A DNA stretch of 64,000 nucleotides from Natronococcus roseus (GTDB taxonomy: Archaea > Halobacteriota > Halobacteria > Halobacteriales > Natrialbaceae): NCBI RefSeq assembly GCF_043677095.1, contig NZ_JBHLJR010000004.1, forward strand, positions 124,001 through 188,000. The letters run 5' to 3'. The first letter of the stretch is position 1. Every line of letters begins with the position of its first letter. Made by a program: the position numbers and the translations under genes. A model generated the notes under the pieces. The model made no database searches, had not been told where the DNA came from, and worked only from the letters and a program-made list of their open reading frames with translations. Below, piece after piece: positions 23,211 through 31,563 of the stretch.

Positions 23211-24605
23211 ATGGTCACCCAGATCAAGGACCCGGTACACGGCTACATCGAGCTGCCGGAGCCGCTGGTCGAGCGCGTCGTCGACCGGTCGGCGTTCCAG
23301 CGGCTCCGGTACGTCCGCCAGCTCTCGGCGACGAACCTCGTGTATCCGGGCGCGAACCACACGCGCTTCGAGCACAGTCTGGGGGTCTACCACCTCGGTC
23401 GGACGGTGTTCGAGAACCTGCGCGAGGAGCCGTACTTCGTGCGCGACACGCCCGATCGCGTGCTCGACGAGATCCAGCGGACCCTCGAGTGTGCCTGCTT
23501 GCTCCACGATATCGGCCACCCGCCGTTTTCCCACATCTGCGAGCCATTTCTGGATACGGGCGAAATCCGCGAGCGCCTCGCCGACCGCGGACTGCGCGCG
23601 GCGTTTCGCGACGCCGACGTCGACGAGGCGCCGCTCCGGACGGCGAACAACCACGAGCTGCTCGGCTGTCTGATCATCCTCCGGGAGTTCCAGGAGGACC
23701 TGGAGGCGATGGGGGTCGAACCGTTCGAGGTCTGTGCGTACGTGCTGGGCTACAGCCTCGTCTACGAGCGCGGTGGCCCCTGGCAGCACGGACTCGGCGC
23801 CCAGCTGCTCCACTCGCCAATCGACGTCGACCGACTGGACTACATCACGCGGGACAACCAGATGACGGGTGCAGACGTGTTGAGCTTCGACACCGATCGG
23901 ATGGTCGATTCCTACACGGCCCACCCCGAGGAGGGGCTCGCGCTCTCGGAGAAGGCCCTGTCGACGCTCGGCAACTACCTCGAGGGCCGGATCGCGCTGT
24001 ACATGTGGGTCACCCAGCACCACAAGTCGGTGTACGCGAACATTCTTCTGCGGGAGCTCGTCGAGGAGCTCGCCGCCGTGACGGGCGAACCGCCGGTGAC
24101 GCTCGAGGGAATTCTCGAGGGATACGTCGACGACAACACGGTGATGGAGCGACTTCGGGTCGCCGCCCGTGACAACCCCGAGACGACGCTCGCGGCGCTC
24201 CACGAGCGCTTTCGGCGGCGACGGTTCCCGAAGACCTGCTGGAAACACCGCATCGCCTACGCCGACCGTATCGACGCCGATCTCGACGCGTTCGGCCAGT
24301 GGCTCGTCTCGAACGACGATCGGCTGGAGGCGGCGCTCGCCGAGCGGTTCGACCTGCCCGTCCACGAGGTCTGGATCGAGCGCTCGTACGTTCCGGAGTA
24401 CGAGCCCGCGGAGCTAAAGGAGATCCCGATCGCCTACGGCGGGACGACCCGCTCGGCGGGCGACTGGGGGCTGTACGGCGAGCGGGCGTTCGACGCGCCG
24501 ATCCCGTTCGTCTACGTTCCCGACGGGCACAAGACGAACGCCACGGGGTGGCTCGTCGATCGGTTCTACGCGGAACACGGTGGTCGACGCGAGAGCGGGA
24601 GCTGA
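23211..24605 (+). CDS. HD-domain phosphohydrolase (SAMHD1/dGTPase-like)
   Basis: HD superfamily metal-dependent phosphohydrolase of 464 residues. The metal ligands are H55 in RFEHSLGVYHLG and H99-D100 in CLLHDIGHPPFSH, with the distal Asp in DVDRLDYITRDN (about 203-214). The arrangement, including PVHGYIEL at the start, is that of dNTP triphosphohydrolases and SAMHD1-like proteins, so dNTP hydrolysis is likely but unproven. The C-terminal 150 residues are helical with a final Gly-rich YGGTTRSAGDWGLYGE segment. Confidence 0.85.
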   Translation: MVTQIKDPVHGYIELPEPLVERVVDRSAFQRLRYVRQLSATNLVYPGANHTRFEHSLGVYHLGRTVFENLREEPYFVRDTPDRVLDEIQRTLECACLLHDIGHPPFSHICEPFLDTGEIRERLADRGLRAAFRDADVDEAPLRTANNHELLGCLIILREFQEDLEAMGVEPFEVCAYVLGYSLVYERGGPWQHGLGAQLLHSPIDVDRLDYITRDNQMTGADVLSFDTDRMVDSYTAHPEEGLALSEKALSTLGNYLEGRIALYMWVTQHHKSVYANILLRELVEELAAVTGEPPVTLEGILEGYVDDNTVMERLRVAARDNPETTLAALHERFRRRRFPKTCWKHRIAYADRIDADLDAFGQWLVSNDDRLEAALAERFDLPVHEVWIERSYVPEYEPAELKEIPIAYGGTTRSAGDWGLYGERAFDAPIPFVYVPDGHKTNATGWLVDRFYAEHGGRRESGS

Positions 24606-24692
24606 TCCCCCCGAGACGCCAACAGGCCTGTTTTCCGGACGTACCAGTGAAGCGGCAACGACGTATATTCTCGCTCGAGCCGTAGGGATCGT

Positions 24693-24935
24693 ATGCACAG
24701 TGATACCATTGCGTTCGGCGTTCCGGTTGCCGGGCTCGTCCTGGGTGCAGCGATCCTCGTCGGCAGTCTCTTCCTCGGCGGGCTGTCGATCGTCTCGGTC
24801 GGCGGCGGCGCCATCGGCCTGCTTGCTATCGCTGCACTCGCGCTCGCGGTCGCCCGCTCGGCGGGCGAGGAGCCGGCCGTCGAACTCACCGAACGCGAGG
24901 ACGACGGTCCGGGACTCGCCCGCGGCGCGAAGTGA
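24693..24935 (+). CDS. Small two-helix membrane protein
   Basis: The 80-residue protein has two hydrophobic segments at about 6-29 (FGVPVAGLVLGAAILVGSLF) and 33-54 (IVSVGGGAIGLLAIAALALA) and a short acidic cytoplasmic tail (ELTEREDDGP). No family recognised. It follows the HD gene by about 90 bases and converges on the small gene at 24942. Confidence 0.65.
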   Translation: MHSDTIAFGVPVAGLVLGAAILVGSLFLGGLSIVSVGGGAIGLLAIAALALAVARSAGEEPAVELTEREDDGPGLARGAK

Positions 24936-24941
24936 GCGGAG

Positions 24942-25214
24942 TCAGACGATCCGGTACCGATCCTTGTCCGCTCGCTCGAGCGTCGCCCCCTCGCGCAGGC
25001 TCACGACGCGCCCGGTCGGGGTCGGCTCGATTACGGCGTCCGCCTCTACGGTCTCGAGCGTTCCCAGCAACTGCGCCTTCGGCGGTCCCTGGGTCGCCCC
25101 GCAGTCGTAGATCGTGAGCAGACCGCGCTCGCTTTCCTCGCGCTCGTAGACGACGAGATGGGCGTGGTTCGGCAACCGCCAGCTGCGGTCGCCGATCTCG
25201 AGGAGGTGGTTCAT
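24942..25214 (-). CDS. Conserved haloarchaeal hypothetical protein next to cofH
   Basis: The protein has 90 residues: MNHLLEIGDRSWRLPNHAHL and then a beta-rich body with LLTIYDCGATQGPPKAQLLG and RVVSLREGATLERADKDRYR at the end. There are no membrane segments. ATG at 25214 is chosen over 25241 because the following residues look structured from there. The 42-base gap to the upstream cofH gene suggests they are cotranscribed. Function unknown. Confidence 0.7.
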   Translation of the reverse strand: MNHLLEIGDRSWRLPNHAHLVVYEREESERGLLTIYDCGATQGPPKAQLLGTLETVEADAVIEPTPTGRVVSLREGATLERADKDRYRIV

Positions 25215-25256
25215 AGGCGCCGGTACGCCCAGCGCCGGCAAAAAGCTGCGTCGGGG

Positions 25257-26630
25257 TCAGTCGTCGGCCGGAACCGTCCGCTCGTCGCGCTCGAGCAGCG
25301 GCGTCCCGTCGGCCTTCGGGCCGAGTTCGGGGCCGAACGGCGGATTCCCGGAGTCGACAACGCGCCGCTTCTCGTAGTCGGTCGACCGTTCGACCGGAAC
25401 GCGGCCGATCGACTCGATTAGCTTGACGTAGTCCGAAAAGGAGCGGAACTCGCCGTACTCGCCGCCGGCGCGCTTGGTGATCTCCTCGGAGAGGATCGTC
25501 CCCATGAAGTCGTCGGCGCCACAGGAGAGCATCTTCAGCCCCTGCTGATCGCCGTACTTGACCCACGAGGACTGGATGTGATCGATATTGTTGAGGAACA
25601 GCCGCGAGACGGCGATCAGCAGCTCGTCCTCGTCGTCGCTCGGCCCGCTCGAGACGACGTCGTGTTCGAACAGCGGCGTGTTCTGATGGACGAACGAAAG
25701 GGGGACGAACTCCGTGATTGCGCCGTCGACGCGCTCCTGGAGCTCCCGTACTCGTTTCAGGTGCATCGCGCGGTGGGCCTCGTTCTCGACGTGGCCGTAC
25801 ATGATCGTCGCCGTCAGCCCGAGCCCGACGTCCGCGGCGGCCTCCATCGCCTCGAGCCACCCCTCGGTGCCGATCTTGCCGGGACAGATCACGTCGCGGA
25901 CCTCGTCGACGAGGATCTCGGCGGCCGTTCCCGGAACGGTGTCCAGCCCCGCCGCCTGTAGCCGCCGGTAGACCTCCTCGTAGGACCAGTCGGTCCCCCG
26001 GCGGGCGTGGTAGGCCTCCTCGGGGGTCATCGAGTGGACGTGGACGCCGTCGACGCTCATCGCCTCGAGCTGCTCGGCGTAGGTCCCGGGATCGGTTTCG
26101 TAGGCCTCGGGCGGTTTGAAGTTGACTTCCTTCGGAGTCGGATGCTCGCGGAGGATCTCGAGGTGCTCGTCGTCGAGCGCGAACGCGGGGTGGAGACCGG
26201 AGACCGAGGTAACCTCGTAGATGCCCCGGTCGACCGCGTCGGCGACGATCTGGCGGGATTCGGACGGCGTTTTCGTAAAGCCCGCCGTTTCGGCCTCGTA
26301 CTCGCTCTCGAAGGTGTGGGCGGCGTCCTTGAAGTTACAGAACAGACAGCCCACGTTGCAGGCGGTGGTGACGTTGTTGTTCAGGTTCGCGACGAAGGTG
26401 ACCTCCTCGCCGACGACATCGGCCCGGCGTCGGTCGGCCGCCTCGAGCACGCGCTCCTTGCGTCGGCGGTCGATCCCCTCGCCGTCCGTTCCCGTTGTCA
26501 GCAGCTCGATCGCATCGTCGACGCTCAGGCGGTCGCCGTCGCGGGCCTTCGCGAGCGCGTTCTCGAAGGACTGGTCGGTGTCGGGAACGTGATCGAACTC
26601 GAGATCTGCCTCGGTCACCGGTCGCTCCAT
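25257..26630 (-). CDS. cofH: FO synthase subunit CofH (radical SAM)
   Basis: CofH joins the tyrosine-derived fragment to the ribityl-uracil precursor in coenzyme F420 synthesis. The radical SAM motif is CNVGCLFC (C91, C95, C98). Conserved family features include EVTSVSGLHPAF, VDGVHVHSMTPEE and TVPGTAAEILVDEVRDVICPGK. The 457 residues match the long archaeal form. The companion cofG is at 19398. A small gene probably shares its transcript. Confidence 0.93.
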   Translation of the reverse strand: MERPVTEADLEFDHVPDTDQSFENALAKARDGDRLSVDDAIELLTTGTDGEGIDRRRKERVLEAADRRRADVVGEEVTFVANLNNNVTTACNVGCLFCNFKDAAHTFESEYEAETAGFTKTPSESRQIVADAVDRGIYEVTSVSGLHPAFALDDEHLEILREHPTPKEVNFKPPEAYETDPGTYAEQLEAMSVDGVHVHSMTPEEAYHARRGTDWSYEEVYRRLQAAGLDTVPGTAAEILVDEVRDVICPGKIGTEGWLEAMEAAADVGLGLTATIMYGHVENEAHRAMHLKRVRELQERVDGAITEFVPLSFVHQNTPLFEHDVVSSGPSDDEDELLIAVSRLFLNNIDHIQSSWVKYGDQQGLKMLSCGADDFMGTILSEEITKRAGGEYGEFRSFSDYVKLIESIGRVPVERSTDYEKRRVVDSGNPPFGPELGPKADGTPLLERDERTVPADD

Positions 26631-26752
26631 CGGCGTATCAATACCAGTACAGCGAGAAAAGGGTGGTGGATCGGTCGTTCAGTTCGTCGAGCGACGGTCG
26701 CTTCGAGGGATGCGAGCGGTCGGATTCGTTTCGTTCGCGTACTGGGACCGAC

Positions 26753-27550
26753 TCACGAGCCGTCGGAGTCGTCGCCGGCGGTACCGGCGAGGATCAACCG
26801 CGCGGTCTCGTCGGGGGCATCCCAGTGCGGGTAGTGCCCGCACTCCTCGAACCAGTACAGCTGCGCGTTCGGAAACCGGTTCAGCGCTCGCTTCGCCTGC
26901 CGGGGAAGGGTAACCCGATCCGTCCGTCCCCACCCGATCACGATCGATCCCGTCGCCGAGTCCGTTCCGGACTGCCCGGCTCCGAAGGCCAACCGATACA
27001 ACAGCTCGTCGAAGGCGGACGAGTCGGCGAAGGTTCGCATCTCCTCGCGGGTGACGTCCGCGGGCAGCTCCCAGGGACGTGCCGAGAGCTGTGCCAGGAG
27101 CAGCGTCCGACCCACCGCACTGGCCGTGAGCCGCCCCATAACCGGCTGTAGCAGGCGAACGAGACGGATCGACGGTGCGAGGGTCGCGTAAAAGAAGTAT
27201 CGCTCCCATCCCGTCCAGAACCCGCCCGGAGCGAGCGCGACGGTCGAACCGACCGTTCCCCTGCGCGCGAGCTCGAGGACGAGTCGTCCGCCCATCGAGT
27301 TTCCGACGACGTCGACTCCCTCGAGATCACGAGCCTCCAGAAACGAGGTGACGGCCGTAGCGAGGGTGTCGATGGAGACCTCGCCCGACGGCGACGGCGT
27401 CTCGCCGTGCCCGGGGAGATCGACCGCGATCACGTCCCGCTCGGCGGCCAGCGCGTCGAGTACCGGCGTCCACGTTCGCCAGCTGCCGCCCAGTCCGTGA
27501 ACGAGGAGCAGCGGCTCGCCGCTGCCGCGTCGTCTGTAGTTGAGTTCCAT
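26753..27550 (-). CDS. Alpha/beta hydrolase
   Basis: The protein has 265 residues with the alpha/beta hydrolase fold: oxyanion HGLGGSWRTW (about 18-27), nucleophile S85 in VVGNSMGGRLV, and His in FEECGHYPHWD (about 240). The acid is probably in WGRTDRVT (about 209-216). Substrate not inferable: esterases, C-C bond hydrolases and haloperoxidases share the pattern. No signal peptide. It stands alone between cofH and purC, and ATG at 27550 gives the normal start MELNYRRRGSGEPLLLVHG. Confidence 0.85.
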   Translation of the reverse strand: MELNYRRRGSGEPLLLVHGLGGSWRTWTPVLDALAAERDVIAVDLPGHGETPSPSGEVSIDTLATAVTSFLEARDLEGVDVVGNSMGGRLVLELARRGTVGSTVALAPGGFWTGWERYFFYATLAPSIRLVRLLQPVMGRLTASAVGRTLLLAQLSARPWELPADVTREEMRTFADSSAFDELLYRLAFGAGQSGTDSATGSIVIGWGRTDRVTLPRQAKRALNRFPNAQLYWFEECGHYPHWDAPDETARLILAGTAGDDSDGS

Positions 27551-27708
27551 ACGATTCGGAGGGACGCCGGCCGGGTATATGTTAGCAATTAACGGATATC
27601 CGGGTCCACGGTAGACACCGTCCGCGCCGATACTGAAACCTTCTTACCGTCCGGCCTCCGCATCTGACACATGAACCGCGGCCGCCCGGCTGCCCAGAGG
27701 TGTCTCGG

Positions 27709-28728
27709 ATGACGAGCGTCAAGGAGTTCCACATCGAGGCGGAGGCCACCCCCGACAGCCTCGGTGAGGGCTCGTTCGTCTTCACCGACGACTACTCCGT
27801 GTTCGACTGGGGGAAGATGCCCGATCAGATCCCCGACAAGGGCGCGAGCCTCTGTACGATGGGCGCGTTCAACTTCGAGCTGCTCGAGGAGGCCGGCGTG
27901 CCGACCCACTACCGCGGTGTCGTCGAGAACGGCGAGGTGTGCTCGCTCGAGGAGGCCTCGCGCCCGCCCTGGCAGATGGCGATCGATCTGACCCAGACGC
28001 CGACGCTGCCCAACGAGGGCCTGGAGTACGACTACGACAGCTACCACGAGGCCGCGGGCGAGAACTTCCTGATCCCCCTCGAGATCGTCTTCCGAAACCG
28101 CGTCCCGATCGGCTCGAGCCTGCGCCGGCGAACCGACCCCGAAGATCACGGGCTCGAACTCGAGGAGTGGCCCGACGAACCCGTCGACCTCCCGGAGCCG
28201 GTCGTCGAGTTCACGACGAAGTACGAGGAGAGCGACCGCCAGCTCGACCGCGCGGAGGCCGACAAGATCGCCGGAAAAGCCGATCTCGACGAGCTCGAGT
28301 CGCTCGCGCTCGAGGTCAACCGAGTCATCACCGAGCAGGCCGCCGAGACCGAGCTGGTCCATCAGGACGGCAAGATCGAGTGTCTCTACTACAAGGGCGA
28401 CGTCGGGGTCGCGGACGTCGTCGGCACGTTCGACGAGAACCGGTTCAGCTACGGGGCGACCCAGCTCTCGAAGGAGGTGCTGCGCCAGTACCACAAGCGA
28501 ACCCAGCCCGAGTGGGTCCAGGCCGTCGAGGCCGCGAAGGCACAGGCCAAACAGGAGGATATCGCCGACTGGCGGTCCCTCTGTGACGTCGAGCCGAAAC
28601 CACTCGACGACCGTGTGCTCGAGACGGCCCGAAACATGTACTGTGCCGGCACCAACACCTACACCGGACTGGACGTCTTCGACGCCCCGCCGCTCTCGAG
28701 TGCGATCGGCTCCGTTCAGGGGCTGTAG
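27709..28728 (+). CDS. purC: Phosphoribosylaminoimidazole-succinocarboxamide synthase
   Basis: Eighth step of purine synthesis, joining aspartate to CAIR with ATP. The 339-residue protein belongs to the longer archaeal PurC form. The nucleotide-binding strand SLGEGSFVFTDDYSVFDWGK and the substrate motif NFLIPLEIVFRNRVPIGSSL are visible. ATG at 27709 is preferred; a GTG three codons upstream is also in frame. Other purine genes in the window are purU, purS and purQ, but none is adjacent. Confidence 0.92.
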   Translation: MTSVKEFHIEAEATPDSLGEGSFVFTDDYSVFDWGKMPDQIPDKGASLCTMGAFNFELLEEAGVPTHYRGVVENGEVCSLEEASRPPWQMAIDLTQTPTLPNEGLEYDYDSYHEAAGENFLIPLEIVFRNRVPIGSSLRRRTDPEDHGLELEEWPDEPVDLPEPVVEFTTKYEESDRQLDRAEADKIAGKADLDELESLALEVNRVITEQAAETELVHQDGKIECLYYKGDVGVADVVGTFDENRFSYGATQLSKEVLRQYHKRTQPEWVQAVEAAKAQAKQEDIADWRSLCDVEPKPLDDRVLETARNMYCAGTNTYTGLDVFDAPPLSSAIGSVQGL

Positions 28729-28800
28729 CTCGGGCGCTCTCTCGAATCGAGTTCGGGGCTGGAGTCGGGAATTCAACGCTGGAGACGAACGTTCTCGATC

Positions 28801-28829
28801 CCCCTCCCCCCAGCGTGTCCAGTGTCTTC
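28801..28829 (-). repeat. ORB-like repeat of the vestigial second origin (minus-facing)
   Basis: On the minus strand: AAGACACTGGACACGCTGG followed by a run of G. It matches the three plus-facing copies at 29362-29527 and is unrelated in sequence to the ORBs around 1-3.3 kb. Confidence 0.6.
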
Positions 28830-28870
28830 GGTCGGCCTCCGTTCGCTTCGCGTACGGCGGCTGTCCTGCC

Positions 28871-29363
28871 TCTGACGACTCCGCCGCTGCTCGCCTTTTG
28901 ACTCTGTTGATAGAAGCCAGCGACGTCGCAGTCGAGCGAGGGACCGAACGGATCACGGGGGAATACGTCGACGACGCTCGAGCGAAGTCGTATCGCCGAC
29001 GGCGTTGCGGGGCTCACCCAGCAAGGCCAGCTCGTCCTGTACGCGCTCGTGATGCTTCACGAGGAGGGTCAGACGCCGACTCGAGCGCGCGACATCCAGG
29101 ATCGGTACGAGATCGTCTGCGATCGGGCTGCGGCGGACTCGCTCGTTCCGCGTCGGATGCGGGATCACCTGAACGAACTCGCGATGTTGGGTATCGCGAG
29201 CCGAACGGAACGGAACGAGGGCGAGGTCGGCGGACGGTACTACGAGTATGCGCTCGATACGAATCCGGATCTGTTGCTCGAGGCGCTCGACGAGACAGTG
29301 GACGTAGTGGGGGTAACCGAAGCGATCCAGCGACGGCTCGACCGCAGCGCCCGATCGCACTGA
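28871..29363 (+). pseudogene. C-terminal fragment of an orc1/cdc6 gene
   Basis: Two frames together match the lid and winged helix of Orc1/Cdc6. The first (28871 to about 28985) gives LLTLLIEASDVAVERGTERI then TGEYVDDARAK. The second (about 28983-29361) gives ADGVAGLTQQGQLVLYALVM, SLVPRRMRDHLNELAMLGIA and GGRYYEYALDTNPDLLLEAL. These align with TTQGHAVLCALAYHQ, RRVRDHLSDMNMLGL and GRYHEYELDV of the intact orc1. The AAA+ domain is absent and a frameshift lies near 28985. Unlike the intact gene, the codons are as GC-rich as the chromosome. Confidence 0.8.
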
Positions 29364-29388
29364 GACACTGGACACGATGGGGTGGGGG
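29362..29388 (+). repeat. ORB-like repeat A of the vestigial origin
   Basis: GAGACACTGGACACGATGG followed by GGTGGGGG. It starts on the last base of the pseudogene stop codon. Confidence 0.65.
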
Positions 29389-29439
29389 ACTCCTCCTTCC
29401 AAACGAATTCGAGACCGATCGCCGTTGTCTGACCGCGAT

Positions 29440-29463
29440 GGGACACTGGACGCGATGGGGTGC
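29440..29463 (+). repeat. ORB-like repeat B of the vestigial origin
   Basis: GGGACACTGGACGCGATGG followed by GGTGC. Confidence 0.65.
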
Positions 29464-29501
29464 AGGAGCGAACGCCGATCGTGACGGCTCGAGACTCGAA
29501 C

Positions 29502-29527
29502 GGGACACTGGACGCGGTGGGGTGGGG
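29502..29527 (+). repeat. ORB-like repeat C of the vestigial origin
   Basis: GGGACACTGGACGCGGTGG followed by GGTGGGG. No gene is visible from here to 29715. Confidence 0.65.
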
Positions 29528-29715
29528 TTCCGGAGACAGCGGACGGCGTCCCCTCTCGGCGACGTCTCGTTTCACGCGCCGCGTCCGGAGTCGGCCGGGG
29601 CGTTCGGAACGGGCGCGCTCGAGACGGTCCGGAACGAGCGTCGAACCCTCCGCGTCGTCACCGAGCCGGGCGCTCGACGTACCGCCGCTCGAGTGCGACC
29701 GGCCTCGCGAGCGGA

Positions 29716-29922
29716 CTACGGGTCGGCAGCGTCGGTCGGCTCTTCCGGCTCCGGGACGACGTCCGACGAGTGTTCGACTACTCGGAACTCCGTCGATCCA
29801 CAGCGACAGCCGTCTTTCGTTCCGATCGGTTTGATCGTTCCGTCCGCCCACACTTCGGCGGCGTAAGCGGATTCGCAGGAGGTGCAGACGGCCATCCTTC
29901 GTTCACTCTCCCCGTCGGGCAT
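29716..29922 (-). CDS. Small zinc-ribbon protein
   Basis: The 68-residue protein has two CxxC-type pairs: CTSC (about 13-16) and CRCG (about 39-42, in KDGCRCGSTEFRV), a typical haloarchaeal small zinc-binding protein. ATG at 29922 is supported by a TATA-like GTATATTATTGG about 26 bases upstream. It ends with an acidic tail VVPEPEEPTDAADP. Role unknown; such proteins often act as adaptors or regulators. Confidence 0.8.
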   Translation of the reverse strand: MPDGESERRMAVCTSCESAYAAEVWADGTIKPIGTKDGCRCGSTEFRVVEHSSDVVPEPEEPTDAADP

Positions 29923-30044
29923 ACGATGCCGTACGATTCGTCCAATAATATACGTTGTGTGAGGAACCGGGTGAAAAACGAAATTGGGCGTTTTCCGCGC
30001 GGGAGACGTCGTCTGCGACGAACTCCGCGGGCGATCGAAGCGCC

Positions 30045-31118
30045 TCAGGCGGCAGGCAGCGTCACGAAGAACGTCGACCCCTCTCCGGGCTCGGAGTCGA
30101 CCTCGATGCTCCCGCCGTGGCGCTCGGCGATCCGTTCACACAGCGCGAGTCCGATCCCTGTCCCCTCGTACTCCTCGCGGCTGTGGAGTCGATCGAAGAC
30201 GTCGAAGATCCGGTCCTGATCTCCGGGAGCGATCCCGATCCCGTCGTCGCTGACCGCGACGATCCACTCGCCGTCGCTTTCCTCGGCCTCGACGTGGACC
30301 CGTGGGGAGTCCTCTCCCGAGTACGTGATCGCGTTCTCGAGCAGGTTCTGGAACAGTCGCCGGAGCTGGCTTCGGTCGCCCTCGACCGTCGGTAGCGACT
30401 CGATCGTCAGCTCGCCGCCATCGTCGTCGATCGCCATCTGCAGGTCCGTGCTGACCTCCTCGAGAACGGTCTCGAGATCGACGGGTTCGAACGGGTCCCC
30501 GCGGGTCTCGACGCGGGAGTACTCGAGCAGCCCCTCGATCATGTCACGCATTCGTTCGGCGCCGTCGACGGCGAACTCGATGAACTCCCGGCCGTCCTCG
30601 TCGAGCTCGTCCTCGTAGCGACGCTCGATCAGTCCGAGGTAGCTCGTGATCATTCGCAGGGGTTCCTGGAGGTCGTGGGAAACGGCGTAAGCGAACTGTT
30701 GAAGGCGTTCGTTGGACTCCTCGACCCGCCGTTCGTTCAGCTTGCGCTCGGTGATGTTCCAGTGGGTGACGATCGCGTACAGCTCGCCCTCGTAGCGCGT
30801 CGGTTCGACGACCAGCTGGAACCACCGCTGGGAGTCCGGCGAGTGGCAGGGGTACTCGAGGGTAAACGTCTCCCGTTCGCCCTCGAGGACGGCCCGAACG
30901 CCCTCGACTGCCTGCTCGGCGTACGGGCTGTCGCTGTCCTCGCAGACCTCGACGTAGTTGACGCCGACGCCGTCTGCCGGCGGCTGGAGCTCGTTCTCCT
31001 CGGCGAAGGACTTCCAGGCCTCGTTCGTCCCCAGAATCGCGCCCTCATCGTCCAGTACTGCGATGTTCGGCGCGAGCGTATCGAGGACGTGTGACCCCAG
31101 CCCCTCGGGTATCTCCAT
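30045..31118 (-). CDS. PAS-domain sensor histidine kinase
   Basis: The protein has 357 residues. A PAS domain spans about 10-130 (NIAVLDDEGAILGTNEAW ... AIVTHWNITERK). The HisKA phospho-acceptor is AYAVSHDLQEPLRMITSYL (about 147-165, His in SHDLQEP). The ATPase core has N-box LLENAITYSG, G1 VSDDGIGI and G2 GTGIGLALCERIAERHGG. No membrane segment, so a cytoplasmic sensor. ATG at 31118 is chosen because the conserved MEIPEGLGSHV begins there. There is no response regulator next to it. The PAS-HisKA-HATPase order matches haloarchaeal PAS kinases. Confidence 0.9.
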   Translation of the reverse strand: MEIPEGLGSHVLDTLAPNIAVLDDEGAILGTNEAWKSFAEENELQPPADGVGVNYVEVCEDSDSPYAEQAVEGVRAVLEGERETFTLEYPCHSPDSQRWFQLVVEPTRYEGELYAIVTHWNITERKLNERRVEESNERLQQFAYAVSHDLQEPLRMITSYLGLIERRYEDELDEDGREFIEFAVDGAERMRDMIEGLLEYSRVETRGDPFEPVDLETVLEEVSTDLQMAIDDDGGELTIESLPTVEGDRSQLRRLFQNLLENAITYSGEDSPRVHVEAEESDGEWIVAVSDDGIGIAPGDQDRIFDVFDRLHSREEYEGTGIGLALCERIAERHGGSIEVDSEPGEGSTFFVTLPAA

Positions 31119-31259
31119 ACGAACAGGTCCGGCTGCTGCTGTAAATGCCGTTCGGTCGTCCCGTTGACCCACCCGACGGAGCGGGACGGCGGTTCCACGA
31201 AGTTGACCACGAAAAAGTAACACTCATGTGAGCCGATACGAAAGGAACGGCCGAAAGCG

Positions 31260-31502
31260 ATGAGTCCCGTCACTCCCGGTGAAATCCTCGCGGGTGTTAC
31301 GTCCGGTATCCACGCGGGTATCGTCCCGTTCAGCGTCACGACGGTCGCTCTCTCGATGCTGGCGGTGTTTATGTTTGCGATGCTGTTGCTGGCCGTTGCA
31401 CCGCTGGTTTCGGAGGACCGAAGCGCACGGCTCGGCACGGCCTCGAGCGACGACCGTGCGACCGACGAACGCGCGACCATCGAACCGAACGAAGCCGATT
31501 GA
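31260..31502 (+). CDS. Small single-helix membrane protein
   Basis: The 80-residue protein has one strong hydrophobic segment at about 23-48 (VTTVALSMLAVFMFAMLLLA) with an acidic soluble C-terminus (TDERATIEPNEAD). Divergent from the kinase gene at 30045. No family recognised. ATG at 31260 gives an N-terminal stretch MSPVTPGEILAGVTSGIHAG. Confidence 0.6.
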   Translation: MSPVTPGEILAGVTSGIHAGIVPFSVTTVALSMLAVFMFAMLLLAVAPLVSEDRSARLGTASSDDRATDERATIEPNEAD

Positions 31503-31563
31503 GACGCGCTGGACGGAATCGACCGTTCTCCCGCTGCGGAGCCGAGCGTTACGTCGGCCGAAG

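Noticed and set aside
28583..29866. Plus-strand frame of 427 codons after purC
   Set aside because: Only a short part in this frame matches Orc1; the rest is out of frame and the region is a decayed gene with repeats.
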